Shown here in pieces: positions 59,706 through 64,000 of a stretch of 64,000 nt of DNA; position 1 is the stretch's first letter; every line of letters starts with the position of its first letter. The position numbers and the translations under genes are program-made. The stretch is taken from positions 62,001 to 126,000 of the forward strand of contig NZ_CP119988.1 in NCBI RefSeq assembly GCF_029338515.1. The letters run 5' to 3'. A model generated the notes under the pieces. That model did no database searches and had not been told where the DNA came from. It saw only the letters and a list, made by a program, of their open reading frames with translations. This DNA comes from Haloglomus litoreum (GTDB taxonomy: Archaea; Halobacteriota; Halobacteria; Halobacteriales; Haloarculaceae).

Positions 59706-61241
59706 TCAGTCCGAGCGGAGTCCCATCCGCGAGAGCGGGCCCTCGCGCTCCGGGGTGGCGTCCTCGCGGACCGCGGCGGCCGCGTGCTCGCCACTGACGA
59801 GACACATCGGGACGCCGATACCGGGGTCGGTGAACGAACCGGTGTAGTAGAGCCCGTCCATCGCGTCCGAGGGGTGGCTCGGCCGGAGGGGGCCGGTCTG
59901 GGTGAGCGTGTGCGCCAGGCCGAGCGCCGTCCCCTGCGGGTAGCCGACGTTCGCGAACTCCGAGACGCAGGCCGACTCCTCGACGACGATCCGGTCCCGG
60001 AGGTCGACGCCGGCGTGTGCGGCCAGGTCGTCGAGCACCTGCTCGCGGTAGCGCGTCCGTGCCGTCGGACCGTCGTCCAGGCCGGGCGCGATGGGGACGA
60101 GGACGACGACCGTCTCGTGGCCGTCGGGGGCGACCGTGTCGTCCGTCCGGGACGGGACGTTCACGTAGTAGGAGGGGTTCGCGGGCCACCGCGGCGCGTC
60201 GAAGATGGCCTCGAAGTGGGCGTCCCAGTTCGTCGGCAGGACGAGCGTGTGGTGCTCCAGTTCCGGCAGTCGCCCCTCGACGCCCAGGTACAGCATGAAC
60301 GCCGACGGGGCGTACGTCCGGTCGTCCCAGCGGCCGGGCCGGTGGTCCCGGGCGTCCGGCGGGAGCAGGTCCCGCTCGGCGGTGGCGGGCGGGACGTTGC
60401 AGACCACGCGGTCCGCCCGCGGGTCCGGCCCGTCGCCCGCCGTGGTCACGAACAGGCCGTCCGGGACGGACTCGACGGCGGTCACCTCGTGGCCGAGCCG
60501 GAACTCGACGCCCAGCCCCCGCGCCAGCGTCGCCATCGCGTCCACCACGGCCCGCATCCCGCCCGTCGGGTAGTAGACGCCCCCGTTCATGTCGACGTGG
60601 CTCATCAGCGAGTACAGCGCCGGGGTGTTGTACGGCGATCCGCCGAGGAAGACGAGCGTGTACTCGACGAGCTGGCGGAGCTTCCGGTGGTCGAAGAACT
60701 CGCGGACGTGGTCGTCCATCGACCCCAGCAGGGTGAGCCCGCGGGCCGCCCGCAGCAGTTCGGGGTCGACCCAGTCGCGCCACCGCGGCCGCCGCTCGTA
60801 GACGAACTCCGACATACCGACCTCGTAGGCCTCGGCGGCGCCCGCGAGGTACTCCTCGAGCGCGTCGCCGGCGCCGTCCTCGTAGGCCTCGAACAGCTCG
60901 CGCTGGCCCGCCCGATCGGCCGGCATCGTCGCGGTGTCGCCGTCCTTCCAGCAGACACGGTAGTTCGGGTCGAGCCGCGTCAGGTCGTAGTAGTCGGCGG
61001 GCTCGCGGTCGAACCGGCCGAAGAACCGCTCGAACGTCTCCGGCATCAGGTACCAGGAGGGGCCGGTGTCGAACCGGAAGCCGTCGCGCTCGATGCGCCC
61101 GGCGACCCCGCCCGGCTCGTCGCGCTGTTCGACCACGGTCACGTCGGCGCCGGCGTCGGCGAGATGGCACGCCGCCGAGAGCCCGCCGATGCCCGCGCCC
61201 ACGACGACCACCGACTCCGAGGCGAGTGCGTTGCGGGTCAT
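59706..61241 (-). CDS. CrtI-like carotenoid desaturase / phytoene desaturase family protein
   Basis: A 511-aa FAD enzyme of the CrtI family. The dinucleotide motif VVVVGAGIGGLSAACHLADAG starts near residue 10, followed by GRIERDGFRFDTGPSWYLMP. The C-terminal family motif reads GLYYTGSFTDPGIGVPMCLVSG, the CrtI FAD signature. It would insert double bonds into carotenes or saturate/isomerise them. Motif site E lies 71 bp before its ATG, which links it to the Brp/Blh protein and thus to a pigment or retinal pathway. Confidence 0.92.
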   Translation of the reverse strand: MTRNALASESVVVVGAGIGGLSAACHLADAGADVTVVEQRDEPGGVAGRIERDGFRFDTGPSWYLMPETFERFFGRFDREPADYYDLTRLDPNYRVCWKDGDTATMPADRAGQRELFEAYEDGAGDALEEYLAGAAEAYEVGMSEFVYERRPRWRDWVDPELLRAARGLTLLGSMDDHVREFFDHRKLRQLVEYTLVFLGGSPYNTPALYSLMSHVDMNGGVYYPTGGMRAVVDAMATLARGLGVEFRLGHEVTAVESVPDGLFVTTAGDGPDPRADRVVCNVPPATAERDLLPPDARDHRPGRWDDRTYAPSAFMLYLGVEGRLPELEHHTLVLPTNWDAHFEAIFDAPRWPANPSYYVNVPSRTDDTVAPDGHETVVVLVPIAPGLDDGPTARTRYREQVLDDLAAHAGVDLRDRIVVEESACVSEFANVGYPQGTALGLAHTLTQTGPLRPSHPSDAMDGLYYTGSFTDPGIGVPMCLVSGEHAAAAVREDATPEREGPLSRMGLRSD

Positions 61242-61312
61242 GGTCGCTGGCGGCCGTCCCCGGACGGGCCGGCCTCGGTACGAGGTACGCCCGGTGCCGG
61301 CCTCCCGGTACA

Positions 61313-61341
61313 CCCCCAACCCTGTGGGGATTGAAGTGGCC
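61313..61341 (-). promoter_or_regulatory. Recurrent 25-bp motif, site E
   Basis: Minus strand: ACTTCAATCCCCACAG then GGTTGGGGG, 71 bp before the ATG of the desaturase gene. Only a few bases away on the other side is the palindrome for the DUF2249 gene. Confidence 0.6.
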
Positions 61342-61349
61342 GACGCCAC

Positions 61350-61363
61350 CCGAACATCTTCGG
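61350..61363 (+). promoter_or_regulatory. CGAA-N4-TTCG palindrome upstream of DUF2249 gene
   Basis: CCGAACATCTTCGG is a 14-bp inverted repeat 28 bp before the ATG at 61392. It has the CGAA-N4-TTCG form reported for the haloarchaeal nitrate/anaerobic regulator NarO. The same palindrome (reverse complement sequence) lies at 62051. Confidence 0.6.
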
Positions 61364-61391
61364 CTCAAGTCCCAGGCCGCTCGGCCGTCGA

Positions 61392-61676
61392 ATGCCGACG
61401 ATGACGACCGAGACGCGGTCCAACGACGGCACCGAACTCGACGTGCGGGACGTTCCCCCGGCCGAGCGGCATGGACGCATCCACGACGCGTTCGCCGCGC
61501 TCGACCCGGGCGAGGCACTCACCATCGTCAACGACCACGACCCGAAGCCGCTGTTCTACGAGTTCCAGGCCGAGGTCGACGCGTTCGACGCCGACGCCTA
61601 CCGGATGGAGCGCCGGGGGGTGAACGAGTTCGTCGCCACGCTCCCGAAGCGCGACCCCGGGGAGGTGGAGGGATGA
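61392..61676 (+). CDS. DUF2249 domain protein
   Basis: A 94-aa SirA-like protein: ELDVRDVPPAERHGRIHDAF, GEALTIVNDHDPKPLFYEFQAE, then FVATLPKRDPGE. DUF2249 members are often near denitrification and other anaerobic-respiration genes and may act in sulfur or metal delivery. The H-D-P-x-P-L motif is kept. It overlaps the CGCGG gene by four bases (ATGA), so the two are coupled. Confidence 0.85.
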   Translation: MPTMTTETRSNDGTELDVRDVPPAERHGRIHDAFAALDPGEALTIVNDHDPKPLFYEFQAEVDAFDADAYRMERRGVNEFVATLPKRDPGEVEG

Positions 61677-62029
61677 GCGGCGCCGACGGGGCCGACGCCC
61701 GCGACCACGACCTCGACGCCGTCGACCCGGACGACGCCGTCGTCGTCGACCCCGCCGACCCCGGTCTCGCAGCGGATCACGACGGTTCCTGGTCGGTCAA
61801 CCTCGAACAGCCGGTCCACGCCGAGGACCGCGACCGCCTCGTCCGGGCGGCGCTGCTGGCGGTCGAGCGGACCGCCCCCGGCCACCACGTCAATCTCGTC
61901 ACGCACGGCGACCACGGCCACCCCGAGAGCTACCTGTACGAGGAACTCGACGCCCGCGACCTCGACCACGAGTTCGTCGAGCGCTGTGGCTGTGGCGGCT
62001 TCGTCACCCGGGTCCACGTCCGGGAGTGA
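61673..62029 (+). CDS. CGCGG-type putative rSAM-modified RiPP
   Basis: A 118-aa protein. The core SWSVNLEQPVHAEDRDRLVR, AVERTAPGHHVNLVTHGDHG, and LEHEFVERC-like end carry the motif C-G-C-G-G at about residues 105-109. It closely fits the family named CGCGG putative rSAM-modified RiPP in haloarchaea. The N-terminal ~40 residues are Asp-rich and disordered. No radical SAM gene is adjacent. The nearest is at 54505, so the enzyme may act in trans. It is coupled by ATGA to DUF2249. Confidence 0.8.
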   Translation: MSGADGADARDHDLDAVDPDDAVVVDPADPGLAADHDGSWSVNLEQPVHAEDRDRLVRAALLAVERTAPGHHVNLVTHGDHGHPESYLYEELDARDLDHEFVERCGCGGFVTRVHVRE

Positions 62030-62050
62030 GGGCGGCCGGTGCCCCGCCGC

Positions 62051-62064
62051 CCGAAGATGTTCGG
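62051..62064 (+). promoter_or_regulatory. CGAA-N4-TTCG palindrome upstream of the 62102 gene
   Basis: CCGAAGATGTTCGG lies 37 bp before the ATG at 62102 and is the reverse complement of the palindrome at 61350. It is a likely binding site of a NarO-like regulator. Confidence 0.6.
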
Positions 62065-62101
62065 GGCCACCGCCTCGGCGGTGGCGGGCCATCCCTCCGA
62101 C

Positions 62102-62725
62102 ATGGACCTCCCCTCGCCGTTCGGCACGGACGAGGCCGACTTCGACTCGTACGACCACTTCGTCCCCGACCATCTCCCCGACCCCGGGCCGTTCCTCGCC
62201 GACGCCGCGGTGCTGACCGGCGACACCCACGTCGCGTTCCACCGGACGACCCGCGACCTGTTCGAGGAGCGGTCGGTGAAGGACGCCACCTTCGGCTACA
62301 ACCTCGCACGGCTCAACCTCGACACCCGGCACCCGGACGCGGGCTTTCGCTACGCCGAGGAGAGCGACGCCGTCCTCCGCGCCGAGTTCACGCCGACGAC
62401 GGAGTTCTGCCCCCAGAGCGACACGCTCTGTGTCGGCGCCTTCCGCGCCTGGAACGCGCTGGCCGACCGCCACGGCTACGACCTCGTCCGGGTCCGGGTC
62501 GACCCGATGCACCAGCGCGCGCGGACCGTCAACGGCCGACTCCGGAGCCTGGAGACGAGCCACGCCGACGGCATCGACCTCGCGCCCGTCGAGCGCGAGG
62601 CCGCCGGTGGACTCCGCCGGGAGGACGACGCGCCGGACGACGCTGGTGGCGCGGGGACCGGAACCGGGCGCGCGGACGCCGGGACCGCCGACGATCCCGA
62701 CGAGGGGCCCGCGACGCCGTTCTGA
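62102..62725 (+). CDS. Conserved hypothetical protein with C-P-Q-S-D-x-L-C motif
   Basis: A 207-aa soluble protein I cannot assign. It has FGYNLARLNLDTRHPDAGFRY, then AEFTPTTEFCPQSDTLCVGAFRAWN, with two Cys seven residues apart near residue 105 that may bind a metal or form a disulfide, then RHGYDLVRVRVDPMHQRART. The C-terminal 45 residues are Asp/Gly-rich. The ATG at 62102 was chosen because of the upstream palindrome; an in-frame ATG at 62057 would overlap it. Confidence 0.7.
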   Translation: MDLPSPFGTDEADFDSYDHFVPDHLPDPGPFLADAAVLTGDTHVAFHRTTRDLFEERSVKDATFGYNLARLNLDTRHPDAGFRYAEESDAVLRAEFTPTTEFCPQSDTLCVGAFRAWNALADRHGYDLVRVRVDPMHQRARTVNGRLRSLETSHADGIDLAPVEREAAGGLRREDDAPDDAGGAGTGTGRADAGTADDPDEGPATPF

Positions 62726-62820
62726 CCGGCGGACGGTCACCCGGGGCGGCCGGTGTTCCCCGCCGGCCGCTCATCCGGGCACACGACCGCGTTATGCTGT
62801 CGCGGTCCGTCCGGACGGCT

Positions 62821-63492
62821 ATGACCGACCTCCACTCCGACGCCGTGGCGCGATTGCTGGCGCGGGCGGGACCGCCGCGTGACGCGGTCCTGCGGGAACT
62901 GGATGCGCGCGCCGACCGCGAGGGGTTCCCGACCGTCGGTCCGGAGGTCGGGCGGGCGCTCGCACTCTGCGTACGGCTCATGGGGGCACGGACGGTTCTG
63001 GAGCTGGGCTCCGGCTTCGGATACTCCGCGTACTGGATGGCCCGTGCGCTCCCCGAGGGGGGGAGGGTGACCCTCACCGACCGCGATGCCGACCGCCTGG
63101 CCGACGCACGGTCGTCCTTCGAGCGCGGAGGGCTTGCCGACCGGGCCCTGTTCGAGCACGGTGACGCCGTCGCGTTCGCCGAGGCGTGTACCGACCGCTT
63201 CGACCTCGTCGTCCTGGACCACGACACCGCCGACTACGTTCGTGGCTTCGACGCCGTCCGCGACCTGGTGGTCCCGGGAGGGGCTGTCGTCACGGACAAC
63301 GTCGCGGCCTACGGCGACGTGCTCACGCCCGATGGGCTGGCGGCGACGCTCGACGGCGAACCGGCGCCCAACGAGCGGACGCGGCTCGTCGCCGACTTCC
63401 TCGATCACGTCGGGGCAGCTCCCGGGTTCGAGACCTACCTCCTCCCGCTCGGCGAGGGGATGGCCGTCTCCTGCCGGGTCGGACGGGCCTGA
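62821..63492 (+). CDS. O-methyltransferase-like SAM enzyme
   Basis: A 223-aa methyltransferase of the caffeoyl-CoA/catechol type. SAM motif I is VLELGSGFGYSAYWMAR, the acidic loop is TLTDRDADRL, and FDLVVLDHDTADYVRGFDAVRDLVVPGG follows, where D-x-D and D-N (VVTDNV) are the metal-ligand places of this family. The substrate is unknown. The start is the ATG at 62821. Confidence 0.88.
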   Translation: MTDLHSDAVARLLARAGPPRDAVLRELDARADREGFPTVGPEVGRALALCVRLMGARTVLELGSGFGYSAYWMARALPEGGRVTLTDRDADRLADARSSFERGGLADRALFEHGDAVAFAEACTDRFDLVVLDHDTADYVRGFDAVRDLVVPGGAVVTDNVAAYGDVLTPDGLAATLDGEPAPNERTRLVADFLDHVGAAPGFETYLLPLGEGMAVSCRVGRA

Positions 63493-63501
63493 CCGCGACG
63501 C

Positions 63502-63813
63502 TCACCCGTCCGTGGTCGCCCGCGGCGCGAAGGTGACCACCGCTACGGCGTCGGTCTCGGCGCGCGGCGCCACCTCGCGGCGGCCGTCGAACCGGAGGAG
63601 GTCGCCCGCCTCGCAGTCGTACGCCTCCCCGTCGAGTTCGACCGTCATCCGGCCCTCGACGACGTGGAGCAGCACGTCCGACTCCGGGTGGGTGTGCGCC
63701 GGCATCGACCGGCCGGCGTCGAGCGAGAGCCGGACGGCGCGGGGCCGCGGCGTCTCGAACAGTTCGGCGTGCGGTTCCTCGGTCGGATCGTCGATGGAGA
63801 CGTGTTCGGGCAT
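63502..63813 (-). CDS. Cupin domain protein
   Basis: A 103-aa single cupin: SLDAGRSMPAHTHPESDVLLHVVEGRMTV with His-His-Glu-type metal ligands (H-x-H-x4) and a later GDLLRFDGRREVAPRAE. Such small cupins bind metals or small ligands and often act as sensors or isomerases. It ends 9 bp from the convergent methyltransferase gene. Confidence 0.88.
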   Translation of the reverse strand: MPEHVSIDDPTEEPHAELFETPRPRAVRLSLDAGRSMPAHTHPESDVLLHVVEGRMTVELDGEAYDCEAGDLLRFDGRREVAPRAETDAVAVVTFAPRATTDG

Positions 63814-63831
63814 GGGTCGGTGGTGCGTCGG

Positions 63832-64000
63832 TCAGTCGCTTGACTCCAGCGGCGCATCGAACGAGTCCGCCGCCGCGTCGGCGGGGCCGTCCTCGGATGC
63901 GTCCGGGGGCGTCCCCGCGAGGAGCCCCCGGAGCCCGCCGTGGACGTGGCGCCGGACGACGCGTCCGAGGTTCGCCGCGAACAGCGCCGCACCGGCGACG
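63832..64000 (-). CDS. C-terminal end of an unknown protein (runs off the window)
   Basis: The last ~56 residues read AGAALFAANLGRVVRRHVHG, then GLRGLLAGTPPDASEDG and an Ala/Asp-rich tail to the stop at 63832-63834. The hydrophobic beginning followed by RVVRRHVHGG suggests the end of a membrane helix and a cytoplasmic basic anchor. It lies upstream of, and may be co-transcribed with, the cupin gene 18 bp away. Confidence 0.55.
   Translation of the reverse strand, partial: VAGAALFAANLGRVVRRHVHGGLRGLLAGTPPDASEDGPADAAADSFDAPLESSD

Noticed and set aside
1..64000. tRNA, rRNA or known riboswitch genes
   Set aside because: I looked for cloverleaf-like arms and conserved rRNA words and found none. 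A tRNAscan/Infernal run would be decisive.

Overview
The window is chromosomal DNA from a haloarchaeon (class Halobacteria). The signs are very high GC, strongly acidic predicted proteins, archaeal TATA boxes close to start codons, and typical genes: RadA, Hel308, a PIN/KH ATPase (PINA type), a fused-repeat EndA, HARP with a Pab1020-type RNA ligase, a haloarchaeal pilin, Bat-type HTH regulators and a Brp/Blh protein. I cannot name the genus. No rRNA, tRNA or CRISPR array was seen.

Layout. 1-5.3 kb: the end of an ABC ATPase, an alpha/beta hydrolase, a winged-helix regulator, an ATP-grasp ligase, a DsbA-like oxidoreductase and a CPBP protease. 5.3-9.8 kb: a minus-strand run with two membrane proteins, a thioredoxin-like protein, a flippase-like protein and a sulfatase-fold enzyme. 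9.9-18.3 kb: a Baeyer-Villiger-type monooxygenase, a DUF433/DUF5615 toxin-antitoxin-like pair, two divergent rhodaneses, an AI-2E family exporter and an XPD/Rad3-type helicase. 19.3-22.0 kb: a DUF1684 protein and an APC permease with a TrkA-N partner.

The most unusual locus is 22.1-32.8 kb. Three very large tubulin/FtsZ-superfamily paralogues (about 914, 705 and 928 aa) are interleaved with a secreted, membrane-anchored beta-rich protein and a gluzincin-like metalloprotease. The protease carries a Glu-Pro rod of about 100 residues and four zinc ribbons. The middle tubulin paralogue has lost the glycine-rich nucleotide-binding signature. Its two neighbours share a nearly identical DNA block inside a coiled-coil region. 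I read this as a candidate cytoskeletal or membrane-remodelling system.

32.8-52.1 kb is mostly housekeeping and DNA/RNA repair: a methyltransferase, IlvA, MaoC, RadA, EndA, a zinc-finger protein, TrpS, SerA, PINA, Hel308, a pilin, HARP and an RNA ligase. The gaps here hold repeats. There are three copies of a roughly 0.4-0.7 kb gene-free repeat with inverted ends and many perfect hairpins, two copies of a double-hairpin element, and a 243-bp MITE-like element whose terminal repeat supplies the stop codon of a neighbouring gene.

54-62.8 kb looks like a low-oxygen, redox or pigment regulon. It holds a PaaB-like rSAM partner with its radical SAM/SPASM enzyme, a Bat-type HTH regulator, small zinc-ribbon and membrane proteins, a diverged Brp/Blh protein, a CrtI-like desaturase, a DUF2249 protein, a CGCGG-type RiPP candidate and a Cys-containing orphan. 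A 25-bp sequence motif recurs five times between 56.0 and 61.3 kb, and two CGAA-N4-TTCG palindromes sit in front of the DUF2249 and orphan genes. The window ends with an O-methyltransferase, a cupin and a partial gene.
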